Assembly (NCBI GenBank): GCA_023091665.1
Contig: JALJCQ010000025.1
Span: 496,001-560,000 of the forward strand
From: Pythium myriotylum
Lineage: Eukaryota > Oomycota > Peronosporomycetes > Pythiales > Pythiaceae
Length of the DNA stretch: 64,000 nucleotides
Reading direction: 5' to 3'
Shown: positions 10,208 through 22,200 of the stretch, piece by piece
Position numbering within the stretch: the stretch's first letter is position 1
Layout: each line of letters begins with the position of its first letter
Notes under the pieces: generated by a model
What the model saw: only the letters and a program-made list of their open reading frames with translations
What the model was told of the DNA's origin: nothing
The model's database searches: none
Made by a program: the position numbers and the translations under genes

Positions 10208-13200
10208 GGCGAGCTCATCGTCGTCACTGCTCAAGTGAAGGGATTTGCACGTCCCTTCAGAGTCTTGATCGACTCTGGTACGACGCGCAATTATGGTCGC
10301 AAGCAAAGTATTGCTGAGAATGCTTCTCTGTTTGCTCAAGCTTGTGAGCGAGATCTCGAAAGAGTCTCTGTGCGTCTTGCGACGGGCATCGTCGCAGAGA
10401 CGAAGAAGATCGAGGTCGATCTACGCATCGCGTTTGTCGATTTCGACTCAGTCGAGCGCTTTACAGTGCTCGACATGGATGAGAGGTTTGATCTCATTCT
10501 CGGAATGCCGTGGCTCGAGCGCCACGAGCCGTGGATCGACTGGAGAACCAAGTCGATTGGGAGCACGTCTCCCGGCAGGAACGGAGCTCAGGAGCGTCAT
10601 GAACCCTCCTTCGTCCGCCGGCTGATGAGCCCCATCAAGGATGATGGAAGTGCCTACTTCATTGGCGTAGTGAACGCCATGGACACCTTGGGTGTTCCGG
10701 AGACGGTCGTGCCGTCTGCCGTGGAGTACGGCGTTGAAGAGGGCGTCGAGTTGTCTCCGCCCCCTCCGAGTACCAGCATGGAAGATGCTTCCGGGATGTG
10801 TCCCCTTGTCGCGTGTCCGCGTGCGGTCGAGCCGCTTTCAGAGTCGTCGGATATGACCGAGCCCATGTCTGAGCCACTCCCGCTCTCGGACGTGTCGCAT
10901 GACGTGCACATCATTGATGTGATGGCGGGATCGTCGATCGATCCGTCCACGGTCGATATGGCACCGTTGCCGGAGTTCTCTGAGCTGACTAGCTTGGAGG
11001 AACTCCCTATGGACGATTTCGTCCGCGAGCTCAAAGCTGGTGAGATCGCCGAGGTTGTGATCCTCCGTTCTGAGCGAGACCTCGCTCAACTCAACACCTC
11101 GACGGTGATTGACGAGGATGTCCTCGTTGAGTTTCGTCAAAAGTTTGACGCTCGCCGTGGCTCGGCCATCCTCAAGAATCCGAAGGATCGGTTCTACCCG
11201 CTGGTCAAGCGGTTCGCGGAGACTTGCCTCAGCAAGAACCCGCCGGCGGGGCTGCCTCCTGATCGTGGCGTTCGCCACGAGATCAAGCTCAAGCCTGGCT
11301 CGAGCTATGCGACGGTTCGCCAGTGGGCTCTGCCGGCCGAACAATCGGACTTCATTGATGAATTCTTTGCCAAGAAAGCCAAGGCTGGCCTGGTGCGCGA
11401 GAGCGTCTCGCCGCACAGCGCACCAACGTTCTGTGTGCGCTAGCCAAATGGCAAGTGGAGGATCGTCCACGCGTACAACTAGTTGAACGCGCAGACGATT
11501 CCTGGGTCCACTCCGATCCCTCGGAAGGATGTGATCATCCACCGGATGTCCGGCGCAAAGAAGTTCAGTTCTCTTGACTTGGTCGACGGCTATTACCAAG
11601 TGCTCATGGAGCGTGGGGATATCCCCAAGACAGCCGTCAGTACGCCGAGCGGTATGCTCTGGGAGTGGCTCGTGATGCCACAGGGGCTGTCGAACGCCCC
11701 AGCGACGTTCAATCGCTTGGTGACCCACTTGTTCCGTCCCCTGCGAGCGTTCGCGCAGACGTACTTCGACGACATCTACGTCCACACGAAGCCGGAGCCC
11801 GGTCGTGATCTGGATGCGCTCCATGAGGATCACCTCCGCCAAGTTCTCGAATGCCTCGAGGAGCATAAGCTTTATGCCAACTTGGATAAGTGCATCTTCG
11901 GAGCCGAAGAGATCCCAGTGCTTGGGTGTTTCATCGGAGTCGACGGTGTTCGGGCAGATCCCGAAAAGGCGAAGGCAATCGCCGAGTGGCCATCGCCACG
12001 GTCCGTGAAGGACCTACGCAAATGGTTGGGTCTCGCCAACAACTTGCACAGGTTCACGAAGAACTACGCCGAAATGGCTCGGCCGCTGACTCAGCTGCTC
12101 AAGAACGACGTTGAGTGGTCGTGGTCCCACGACACGGAAGCTGCCTTCCAGAAGATCAAGGAGAGGCTTCTCCAAGCGCCGATCCTGGCATTGCCGGACG
12201 ACTCCGCTCCGTACAGCGTCGTCTGTGACGCGTCCGACTATGCGATCGGCTGTGCACTTTTGCAGAAGGACCAAGATGGTCACGAGAGAGTCATCTCTTA
12301 TCAGTCTCGGCAGCTCCAAGCGGCCGAGAAGAACTATCCAGTTCACGACAAGGAGTTGTTGGCGATGAAGTACGCCTTGGTGAAGTTCCGCGTTCACCTT
12401 CTCGCGCGTTGCCGTTCGTGGTCTACACAGACCATGCGTCTCTACGCACGGCGACACAGTCCCCGCACTTGTCGCCGCGAATGGCTCGCTGGTTGTCATT
12501 CTTCTCAGAATACAACTTTACTGTGGAGTACAAGCCGGGTCGGCTCAACGTGCTGGCGGACGCACTCTCTCGGCGTCCCGACTACGAGATGAACCATCTC
12601 ACATCAGTTGCTTCTGATGTCTACGACTTGATTCGTGACGCCTACGCAGGCGACGCACAGTGCGCGGAGATCATTCGTGCTCTCAAGTCATTAGACTTGG
12701 AGAAGCCTCTCTCGCCTTGCGTCCGAGCCCGACTCCATCGGTACACGTTCGAAGACGGTCTCCTGAAGTATCAGGTCTCGGACAGCGAAGAAGCTCGCAT
12801 CGTCGTCCCAGCAGACGAAGATCTGCGATATGTGATCGCGTATGGTGCTCACGACGCACCCGGTGCTGGCCATCTTGGCCGCGAGAAGACGTACTCGCTT
12901 CTCAGCCCAAGCTTTTGGTGGCCCAAGATGTACAAGTGGGTGTCGCGGTATGTCCGCACGTGTGACGTCTGTCAACGAGTGAAGCCAAGTTCACACTCTC
13001 AGGCCCCGCTCCAGAGCCTGCCTGTCCCCAGCGACTGTTGGCGCTCAGTGAGCATGGACTTCTTCTTTGGAATGCCAAAGACGTCCGCTGGGCACAATGG
13101 TGTGCTGATCTTTGTTGACCGTTTGTCCAAGATGGTGCATCTTGTTCCGGTTTCGGATACCTGCACAGGTCTTGACTGTGCTCGACTTTTCGTCGACACC

Positions 13201-14515
13201 GTGTTCCGACTACACGGTCTCCCCGACTCAATCGTATCGGATCGGGATCCCAGGTTCACTGGTGATTTCTGGGAAGGTCTCTTCCAGATCCTGGGCGCCA
13301 GGCTCGACATGTCGACGACGGATCACCCGGAGACCGACGGCCACACCGAGCGGGCCAACCGGGTCGTGGAGGATATCCTCCGTTCATACTGTGGGGATAA
13401 TCCCACATCGTGGGGCGGCACTCTCGCCATGGTCGAGTTCGCCGTGAACAACTCTGTTCATTCATCGACAGGTCTGTCGCCGTTCTACGTGAACGGGTTG
13501 AGACACCCAGCGTTGCGGCTCTGTCTCATGGGCAGTGCCCAGTCTGGTGAGGGAGGGGCTCGGCAATTACTTGCCTCCCAGTTGGAAGTTGGAAGGTGTT
13601 TCCAAGTCGGCGGAGCGCCGCAAGATCGACGAGTTCTTGTCGACACGTGTGAATATCATCACCCGCGTGCGTGACGCGATGGCAGCTGCCCAAGATGTTC
13701 AGAAAGAACAAGCCGACAAGCACGGTCGGAAGAACACGCATGTGTTCAAGCCAGGCGACTATGTGCTTGTCAGCACAAAGAACCTGTCTCAGAATGCTGT
13801 GTCCAGCTTGGGCAGCTCGAAGCTGCTGCCGAGATATATCGGCCCGTTCAAGGTGTTGAAGCGGAGTGGAAACTCCTACAGAGTCGATCTGCCAACATGG
13901 TTGCAGACGCACCCGACGTTTTACGTCGGCTTGCTCAAGCCATATCTCCGGCCTGATGGAGATGCATCGGACGAAGAGTCGTCGGAAACAATTTCAAGCG
14001 GAGTTGGCGTCGATATACGACCACCCGCAGTCGTGCACGAGAGCGTGCCCGTCATGGATGATTCCTCGGGCGACTCTATCGCGATGCAGGATTCTGCAAG
14101 TGACGTGGCTAGTCCACACGGCGAAGCGCCAAGACGCTAGGGACGGCTTGCTCAAGCCCGTCGAAGTTCGACATGGTCGTCAAATGCGACCGCAGCGTTG
14201 TCAATACGACGTCGGGTTACGTTTGCTGAACCCGAAGGAGCACGTCGGGTTCCCGACACTGGTGTGAAGACCAGAAGGAAAGCGCTGCGACCGGTGCGCG
14301 CTCCTTTGCCTGTGATTGACAGGAATGGCGAACGCCATTATCACGTCGAGTCTATCGACAGTGTGCGTGTGCGCAATGGCGTCCGCCAGCTCTTGGTCAA
14401 GTGGCTTGGATATCCAAGCAACCAGAGCTCCTGGGTTGATGAGAGTATTCTCAGGCAAGATTGCTCTGATCTTGTTCGCGCATGCGAACATGATCATCCT
14501 GGATGGTTCCAGTAG
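10208..14515 (+). pseudogene. Chromovirus pol: protease, RT, RNase H, integrase, chromodomain
   Basis: Coding sense in order: aspartic protease (RVLIDSGTTRNY), RT (GLSNAPATFNRL; catalytic TYFDDIYVH), RNase H (VVCDASDYAIGCALL ... VVYTDHASL), integrase zinc finger (HLGREKTY ... CDVCQRVK), integrase core Asp/Asp/Glu (SMDFFFGMP, SDRDPRF, DGHTERANR), a GPFKVLKRSG C-terminal domain and a chromodomain. Two TAG stops lie in frame inside RT (11441-11443 and 11480-11482), both where Lys (AAG) would be expected. Frameshifts fall near 12405 and 13535. A further in-frame TAG at 14138-14140 precedes the chromodomain. This copy cannot make a complete polyprotein, despite its nearly identical LTRs. Confidence 0.85.
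14318..14515 (+). other. Chromodomain at the end of chromovirus integrase
   Basis: The sequence HYHVESIDSVRVRNG ... LLVKWLGYPSNQSSWVDESI has the aromatic and WxGYP...W pattern of chromodomains. In chromoviruses this module is known to bind methylated histone H3 and bias integration. It is separated from integrase here by an in-frame TAG but stays in the same frame. Confidence 0.8.
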
Positions 14516-15471
14516 GTGGGACCGGCCACCTCCATCAAGATGAGAAGTGTCTCAAGTTCCTCAAGGAAGACGCTTGGTGGAGCACACGGAAGGTCCGCCT
14601 CAGTCAAGTCGACTGTCCCTGTCTATTATAGACATGGGTGCACGACCCAAGCAGAAGGCCATGAAGATGGCGAGAACGCCTCGTTCGGCGCAGTCGAAGC
14701 TTTGACAATGTCCACCGACCTCATCGGTTGCGTTGGACAACGCTCGTACCAAGCTAGAGCGGCTGGCTCAGTTTGGTGTTGGTACATGAGAAGTTCTCTG
14801 CGGTGTAGCCATCACGCCCGAGCGTGTGGCCGACAACACGAAGTTGTCCGGCAACGTCGTTGTTCGACTGCCACGGGTATCCCCGCACTCCACGCACTCA
14901 GTTGAGTCGCTGGATGAGGCTAGCCAGCCTCTTGAGTACTTGGTAGTACTCGCGGTGGACACCCACCGACCACAGTCTCCAGTATTGGACTGGACCCAAT
15001 TCTGGGCACCGTCAAGAGACGAAATTTGCGAGTTCGCATCGTACAGGTCTGTACGCTTGCACAAGGCAAGAACCCATCGCATTGAGTGTGTGTGCCAAGT
15101 TTGGGCTTGCCGCGAGCTCTGCTCGCCTCGCAATGGTCGTCTGACCATGCCATTTTGGCTTGCCGCCGTCAGACGGTAAAATGGCCCAGTTTTGGGGGAT
15201 CGTCATGATCCAGTGGTCGCTGGCGACCGCGCGCACGTCTGCATGCGTCTCATGACGCAGCGAGGTGTTGCGCCAAGCCGCTGCGGCTCTCGATCAGTCG
15301 TTGTCGAAAAATCGACACGCGACTTCGCGCTCATGGTCGCCCTGAGTCTGTACCCATTTCCGTGTGGGTCCTCGAAAAACTTCGTACTGGAATAGGCTCG
15401 TGTTCCTTTTATAGGACACGGCTGTTACTAAAGTAGGGACGAGGGTGTTCCTCATTTTTAGTGGGGGGTGG
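14516..15471 (+). other. Non-coding 3' region of the chromovirus
   Basis: About 950 nt between the chromodomain stop and the 3' LTR hold no recognisable protein. The last 11 nt are purine-rich (GTGGGGGGTGG) and act as the likely polypurine tract for plus-strand priming. Confidence 0.6.
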
Positions 15472-15774
15472 TGTAACGGGGTACAAGGTTACACAAGTAG
15501 GTTAGGTTGTGTAGGTACATAATGTGTGTGGTCCACTTAGGGGAAAAGTTACCCTAAGTAGTGACTCTCTTTTATTAGATTCAGTGGGTGATATCCCTGG
15601 GTATTAGATACCAGGGATATCAGGTATAGGGGGGATTATTCCCCAGGGGAATAATCTGAATACAATCAGTTCGTCTTTTGCCAAGTCTTTGGCGCTCGTC
15701 GACAGGGGTCGGCTCGGAGCGGCTGCTCACGCTTCCTCAAGCGCAAGTGCTGTGTACGGTCGTGGACCGTTACA
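15472..15774 (+). repeat. 3' LTR of the nested chromovirus
   Basis: 303 nt, differing from 8611-8913 at two positions by eye. It is followed directly by ATGAA, the right target-site copy (15775-15779). Confidence 0.95.
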
Positions 15775-17118
15775 ATGAAGCAAAGACGGAAGTTCCTGAA
15801 TCTCGAGCGATCGCTGGACCGCCATCCGACACTGGGCCAAGTGATATGTCGGACGAAAACATGCCAAGTATGCTCACTCGATCGCGTGCCCAAGCTCTTG
15901 GCATCTCGGTCACGCGGTCGTTGTCACCGCAAAGAAAGAAGTCTCGTGCTCATGCCAGAGTCGCAGAGTACGCTTTGGTTACCAGTGAAGTGCCAATGGA
16001 CTACAAGGAAGCGGTGGCTGCACCCGACAGCGAGGAGTGGAAGACAGCCATCAAGGCTGAACTCGGGTCATTAGAGTCGAATGGAACGTGGACGTTGGTA
16101 CCAACGCCGACCCACCAACGTGCGATTGGTTGTCGTTGGGTATTTGCACTCAAAAAGGATGAGAAAGGTCGCGCGGTACGATATAAGGCTCGACTTGTTG
16201 CAAAAGGGTTTGCTCAGCGTCATGGTGTTGACTATGACGAGACGTACGCGCCTGTCGCCAACTTGACATCAGTTCGTGTGTTCCTCGCGGTGTGTTGTGC
16301 TCAAGGTTACACGATTGAACAGTGCGACGTGGACACGGCGTTCCTGTACGGCCAAGTCGATGAGGAGTTATACATGGACATCCCCGAAGGTTTGGAGTCG
16401 GAAGGCTCAACGATGTTGATCGACAGAAAGAACATGGTGTGCAAATTGCAAAAGAGTTTGTATGGCCTAAACCAGGCATCACGAGTATGGAACGTCACCA
16501 TCGATGGTCATCTCAAGTCATTGGGCTTTCAGCCAACGAATGCTGACCCGTGCGTGTACTCCAAGGTCAGTGGGGGTACGACGTGCTTCGTGTGTCTGTA
16601 TGTGGATGACATGTTGATTGCGTCGAATGAAACCGCGATGATCCAGTCCACAAAGCAAGGCATCGCCAAGCGGTTCAAAATCAAGGACCTCGGCATCGCT
16701 AGGTTCATCCTTGGAATCGAGATCAGCCACGATCGAGAACGTCGACGACTTGCCCTTAGCCAGCGCAGTTACGCACAAGAAGTAATCAAACGTTTTGGCC
16801 AGCAAGATGCAAAGGGATGCCTGTCTCCAACCGACCCGGCCTACTACCCGAGTCGAAGTGACGAGTCACAAACTGATGATGACAAGGACACTATGAAGGG
16901 CCGACCGTATCGCTCTCTCATTGGCAGTCTCATGTATCTTGCCTGTGGTACTCGCCCGGACATCGCCGTGGCCGTCGCACAACTCAGTCGTTTCCTGGAG
17001 AACCCCGGGCCTCGTCATTGGGATTGTGCTATTCGTGTGGTACGGTACATCAAGAAGACGGTGGAAGTTGGCATCGTCTACAACGGCAGTGGGGGCTTGA
17101 ACCTCGATGCCTACTGTG
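15775..17118 (+). pseudogene. Copia reverse transcriptase and N-terminal RNase H, 3' part of the split gag-pol gene
   Basis: Coding resumes in frame right after the nested element (ATGAA counted once). Landmarks are the copia RT entry (GCRWVFALKKDEKG, YKARLVAKGF), VDTAFLYGQVDEELYM and CLYVDDMLIAS with the YVDD catalytic motif. The SLIGSLMYLACGTRPDIAV block and the start of RNase H (LNLDAYCDA) follow. Sense is lost at about 17118, immediately after the first catalytic Asp of RNase H. The missing C-terminal part of an RNase H of this type is found at the other end of the element, at 5766-6205. No stop lies within this piece. Confidence 0.85.
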
Positions 17119-17792
17119 ATGCTGGACGTGGGTCTGCACGCTGTGGAGATGCGCGAGCCGTGCGTCGGGCTTGCGTTTCCGCACGCGCTGGCGCATGGAA
17201 CCGGGCGGTCGGTCTTGCGTCGAGACGATTGCCTGCATGTCCGTTTGAGAGAGTACGGTTCTGACTGCAAAGTGGCGAGTGAGGAACGAGGCGGTTCTCT
17301 CGACCAGAGGATGATGATGAGTTCAGGCAAATGGGCACGGTCTCAACAATTTTGCAGACAGAGCTCCCTCGAGACTGGGACCTTGGAGCCATGCGGCGAG
17401 GACGTCAGGAGAGGGAAGCACGACGAAAACCAGTCAGTTGCTTGATTCGTCAGAGGTGATTGTCTGGTTGGTTGTTGTCGAAAATCGAGCAAATCAAATC
17501 AAGAAATCGATCCATGGTTTAGGGATAGGGGACATGAAATTGTTTATGCACTCGAAACAGCAGCCCTATTTCTCTATTAGGTAAACAGTTTTGGAAACAG
17601 TATTTTGGTTAGGATCAATTAAAAACGGGATTTGGTGAATTATAATTGGGAAGTATTCAAACCCTGACGAGGCGTTGCCGAACATGGCCGTCGTCCGATT
17701 TTGCGCGACACCTCGATGAAGATCACAGCGCGTTTCCTGTTGACGCATTGTGGTGTAATGGTGAAAACACACAGACTACTACTCTTATGACT
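17119..17792. other. Unexplained sequence between the copia break and the bZIP-like gene
   Basis: About 670 nt. Short open frames exist on both strands (for example 17107-17445 plus), but none was recognised, and none resembles the lost C-terminal half of the bZIP-like remnant. The part near 17520-17690 is AT-rich and probably the 3' flank of the bZIP-like gene. Confidence 0.4.
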
Positions 17793-18731
17793 TTACAAAT
17801 GCTCGAGGTGCAGGCTCTGGATCGGTGCCACGTCGTCGCGCGGCTCATCCATGGGGACGTCCTCCATGCTACCTGCCACGGCACTGAGGATGCTACTCAG
17901 CGTCATTTTCCAGGGTCGCGTGGTTTTCGGGTCGTCGACAGTCGGAGAGTTGCCATTCGGCTCATCGCTGGCCGCGACAAAGCCCGGCGGCGGTTCCTGG
18001 TCGGGCACAAACTCGGAGAGATCCCCGATGAAAAACTCGTCCGAGATGAGCGCGTCCTTGAGCAGGATCGCGACCATCCTCGGGTCGCCCAGCAGCTCAA
18101 TGAACGACGCCATGAGGTCGAGATTGAATTCGTACCGCACGATGCGATTGTCCGCCGCGTTAAACACATAGTCGAATTTGCCAACGCCGCTGATGCGGCG
18201 GCCGAGGATCTTGTCGACAATGCCTTGGTGCGGCAGCAGATGCGGGAACATGTTCTCGATCGTTCGCAGCGAGATGTAGAGATGGTACTTGGCGTGTGAT
18301 GTCACGAGCACTTGGTTTTGTCCCTCGCCAGCGCCTTGGAAAGAAGTGATCATCTCAGAATCCAAAAACGACACGGTCATGGGCCCGAGCAATGACGTGT
18401 ACCGCTGCCACTGTTTCATCATCTGCTCGAGCCCGACAAAGCTGCCGATGCGCACGTGCTCGTCCATGACGCGCCGCACGAATTCGTCGGTCGTCGGCGT
18501 GCCGTCGATGCTGGGCAGCGCGAGCAGCGCGCGCTGGTGCTGCGCATGCGTGTACCCGTGGCGGAAGACGCGGAAATATTCCTGCACTGTCTTCATAAAG
18601 CTCCCGTCCGGGTCGTCCTGGCGGTTCAAAGCCCGACTCATGAGCAAGTTCCGGTACGCTTGAAGCCCTTGCAGCTCAAACCGCAGATTGGCCACGTCTA
18701 ACTGCAAATTATAGAGCATCGAATTTTCCTG

Positions 18732-18736
18732 GTCGC
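18732..18736 (+). repeat. Target-site duplication GTCGC, left copy
   Basis: Identical to 24178-24182. Counting it once restores the bZIP-like reading frame. Confidence 0.9.
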
Positions 18737-19059
18737 TGTAGTGAATCCACGGAAAGCGAAAGTTCAGAGAGCTGACTGAGCTCTCTAAGGTTGTGCCGAC
18801 GTATACTCGGCACTTCAGTGCTTAATGGAATCTGTCCTATTCTATTGCTTGTCGCTCCCAACTGTCATCCGACGGCGGCCGTTGTGCCGACGACGGCCCA
18901 TATGCCGACGACGGCCGTGCGAGTCTTTGCTGTTCTCTCCGACGGCGGTGTTGTGCATAGCACCGTCCGTCTCAGAGTCTGATGGAGATGATCACCTCTT
19001 GGCGACCATCATCAGCAATGGACGTGGGCAAAGCTCTTCATGAGCCTGTACCCACTACA
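18737..19059 (-). repeat. 3' LTR of the bZIP-inserted chromovirus
   Basis: 323 nt. On the plus strand it begins TGTAGTGAATCC and ends CCCACTACA. It contains repeated GCCGACGACGGCC units. Confidence 0.95.
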
Positions 19060-19082
19060 GTTCCCCCCAGAGCTTTGCCCAC
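19024..19082 (-). repeat. 14-bp inverted repeat enclosing the polypurine tract and LTR start
   Basis: GTGGGCAAAGCTCT (19024-19037, inside the LTR) and its exact complement AGAGCTTTGCCCAC (19069-19082, internal) flank a 31-nt loop. The loop contains the polypurine tract and the first 22 bases of the 3' LTR. In element RNA this would put the plus-strand primer in a hairpin loop. Confidence 0.85.
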
Positions 19083-19294
19083 CTCATGGCTAGGTAACTG
19101 ATATAGCAGACAGCCCATATAATCTTAGTACCCTTGAGACATGGGTACACTGAGACGCGACGCAAGCTGATATGGCTACACTATGACGAGCACATGGTAC
19201 AGAACTGCAACCATATCACATTGCGAGCGGCAGAGCTCTGTACATGGAAAGTCCAATGGTACCATTGAAGTCCTTAGTGGCGGGTACTGCAGCG

Positions 19295-22200
19295 CTACTC
19301 AGGGGTTGCATGACGACTCCTCCAGTACTTTACGAGCTTGTCGTCCCCTGATGCTTGCACATAGCGGTGGATCATCATCTTGATGTCCTTTACCAAAGCT
19401 TGCATGGGTTCCCAGGAGTCCTCGATTTCCTCGAGGCCTACCCAGGCAACCAGGATCTCGTAATCCTTGATGCGGGAGTTCCAGCGATGCTGTCTCAACT
19501 CCTCCACATCAAGCACCGTGCCTTGCGCAGACACGTGCTGTAGCAGTTCGTCCGTTACGTTGAGATCCTTCTCAGCGTAGAACTTCAAGCGAGAGGCGTG
19601 CACAAAGTACTCCTTGCTGTTGAGCATACTTCTGATGAGGAACGAGTTCTTGTCCGCGCGGACGGCCATGTAAGGCCCGGTCCACATGATCAGGAGCTTG
19701 TCTTTGTGTTTCTCATCCACGCGCGAGCGTAGAATGATCTCCAACCGAAAAGTCCACCACACTCCCCCCCCCCCCCCCCCCCCCCCCCCCCTTTCTTCTT
19801 GTTCAGGAGAGTCTGCTTCTCGCGTGCAGGCAGCGTATCGCGGTGCATATTGAGTATAGCCTGGCGAAGGCCGTCGACGCACGCAGCAACCTTGCTGGGG
19901 TCCGCGCTCGCGAGAAGCTGCGTTGGGCGGGAAACGTCGAAGACGTCATGGAGGAGCGACGGGCGCGGGAGCCCGCAGAACAGTTCGATCGGGGTGTCGT
20001 GGTTGCCCAGCGACGGGAGCGCCGTATGATTCAGACTCGCCTGCACAAGCGGAATCAGAGCGGGCCAGTCGCGCGTATGTAGCTTGTACTCTAGGATCAA
20101 CGCCCGCAAGACACTTAGCACATCTCGGTTGAGCCGCTCAATGGATCCGTTGATCCATGGGCTGTATGTCACCGTAAACGATTGGGTACATTTCAGCCGT
20201 CTGCAGAGGTCGGCAATAACCTCGCTGGTAAAATGGCTACCATTATCAGATATCCATATATGGGGTGAGCCGAAACGGCTGTACCATCCCAACATGGCTT
20301 CAACGGCAACTGCACTTGTAGGACTGTCGCAGACGCAAAGTTCACAATAGTGGGTGGCATCATCTTTCATCACGGGTAGATACTTGCTAGGGCCAAAGCT
20401 GTCACCCAGGTAGAGAAAATCCCAGTGCAGTGCGCCGTTACGCTCTTCGCGGAACGCCTCTCCCCATGGACGTTTCACCGTTCGGCCACCCTTGACATGG
20501 TGGCACAGTAATCAGCGCTTCAGGAATGCAGCAGCAACGCCCTGTAGTTTAGGAATCGCGAAAAGTCGCTGAATGTCGTTGACCATTGCCGCCCGACCGC
20601 GATGTCCTTGCGCACCGCAGTGGGCGACAATACAGATCCGCTGGATAAGCTCATGCTCCTGCGGAGGAATCCAGATCTTGCCCTCCACCGTCCAAACGCC
20701 ATGCTCGTCACGGGTCATTGCGCCGCGGTCGATGTCACCGCGGTGTCGTTTTTGTGCTGCCGGAACATCATCGATGCATGGCCACAGGAAACCGCTGTCG
20801 TCCAGCGGGCCCAGTAATGGCGTTCGTTGGTTTGCAGCGGATGTGCGTGTGGTGATCCGGCGGATCCTGGTCGTGGTGGCTGGTCCTTCACTGGGCCAAC
20901 GCGAGATCATATCCGCCCATACGTTGTTGACCCCTTCAATATGCTCGATGGTGTAGCGGTACTCGGTGAGGCGCATTGCCCACCGCAGCAGCTTCCCACG
21001 AACATGCTTCTTAGTCTCAGCTGCAGGTGCAAATATGTTGATAAGGTTTCGATGATCACAGTAGATTCTAAATCCTTGGGGTCGAAGCAAAAGATAATGG
21101 AGCTTGTCGCAGGCACTGACTATTGGAAAACCTTCTTTCTCCACCACGCTCCAATTAACTTGCAGCCCTTCGAACGAGCCACCCATACAGATCAATAGAG
21201 TGTGTGTCTAGTCCTGGATTGGTGTGTCTGCATCCCAGGCTTTAACCTGCGTGATGATCACCGACCAGCCCGTGTCGGATGCGTCGGTAAACAGACACGT
21301 CGTGGCTGTATCGTCGGGGTGAGCGAGCTCGGCGCTGTTGCGCAGCGCCAGCTTGAGGGCACAAAAGTCTTCACGCTCTTGGCTAGACAATTGAATCGGA
21401 ATGCCTGCTGCGGCTCGCTTGGTTCGCTTGGATCCAGCTAGCGCCGCATCGAGACGATGCTGTAGAGACCTGACCTTCCTTCCATAGTCTACCACGGTGT
21501 CACGCATCCAGTTGGCTGCGCAGATAAACTGCTGCAGCTCCGCTGCCGTCCTTGGTTCGGGTATGGACGAGAGTTTCTCGATCCGACTCGGATCATGCTT
21601 GACACCATCTCCAGATATAATCTTCCCACACCACTTCACGGTCTTTTGAAACAAACAACTTTTCTTCGCACTGAACTTGAGACCAAAATGGTCTAATAGC
21701 AAGAAGAACTCTTCAAGCTTAATTAGATACGTTGTAACGTCCTCAGCAAACAGCAGTAGGTCGTCGATCCAGATAAGTAGGTGCTTGTAGAGCAAACTCT
21801 TGAAACAGTCCTCCATCGTGCGCTGGAAATGGAGTGCAGCGTCACTACAGCCTTGTGGAACTCGTGCTGGCGTGTAGACCGTGTCGTGAGTCATGTACGA
21901 TAGAATCTCACGGCTTTCTTCAGACAGAGGTAGTTGCCAGAAACCCTTAAGGAAGCATTTCATTCCTTTAACCATCTCCGTGATGGATTGCAACATCGGC
22001 ATGCAGCCAGCAATTGGCTCCGCCTGCGCGTTGGCGGGGCTTTAGTCACTCACGAGGCGGTACTCGTTCATGCCCGGCTTCTTGACTGGTAGAGGTGGGT
22101 ATACCCATCACGCTTCATTATTTTCAAACACCCAACCGAGGCGCACGAGCTCATCGTTAAATTCTTTCATGAAAGCCTTCAAATGCGGAGGATAGTTGCG

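Larger units (their letters stand above)
8611..15774 (+). mobile_element. Ty3/gypsy chromovirus nested in the copia element
   Basis: The element is 7164 nt long, bounded by 303-nt LTRs that begin TGTAACGGGG and end GGACCGTTACA. The two LTRs differ at only two positions that I could see (A/G in CAGTRGGTGAT and A/G in GGTCRGCTCGG). The five bases ATGAA occur immediately outside both ends (8606-8610 and 15775-15779), a clean target-site duplication. Inside are gag, protease, RT, RNase H, integrase and a C-terminal chromodomain in standard Ty3/gypsy order. A GTGGGGGGTGG polypurine tract precedes the 3' LTR, and TGGTATCA, a plausible primer site, follows the 5' LTR. The coding region is broken by several stops and frameshifts. 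Confidence 0.95.
5766..17118 (+). mobile_element. Ty1/copia element with circularly permuted order, split by a nested gypsy element
   Basis: In window order the parts are: C-terminal piece of copia RNase H (5766-6205), one LTR-like block (6208-6465), tRNA-Met-type primer site (6466-6480), gag-protease-integrase (6470-8610), the nested gypsy element, then RT and the N-terminal piece of RNase H (15775-17118). The RNase H is thus divided between the two ends, with roughly 90 residues missing at the break. A normal insertion would begin and end with LTRs. The order fits a one-LTR circle opened inside RNase H. Alternatives are two tandem elements with deletions, or a misassembly. Confidence 0.65.

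Noticed and set aside
10838..11866. 342-codon minus-strand frame across gypsy protease and RT
   Set aside because: It is antisense to recognised protease and RT motifs and arises from codon composition.
17107..17445. Possible C-terminal half of the bZIP-like remnant after the copia element
   Set aside because: None of the expected blocks of the paralogue (LLGDPRMVAILL and neighbours) is present in any frame.
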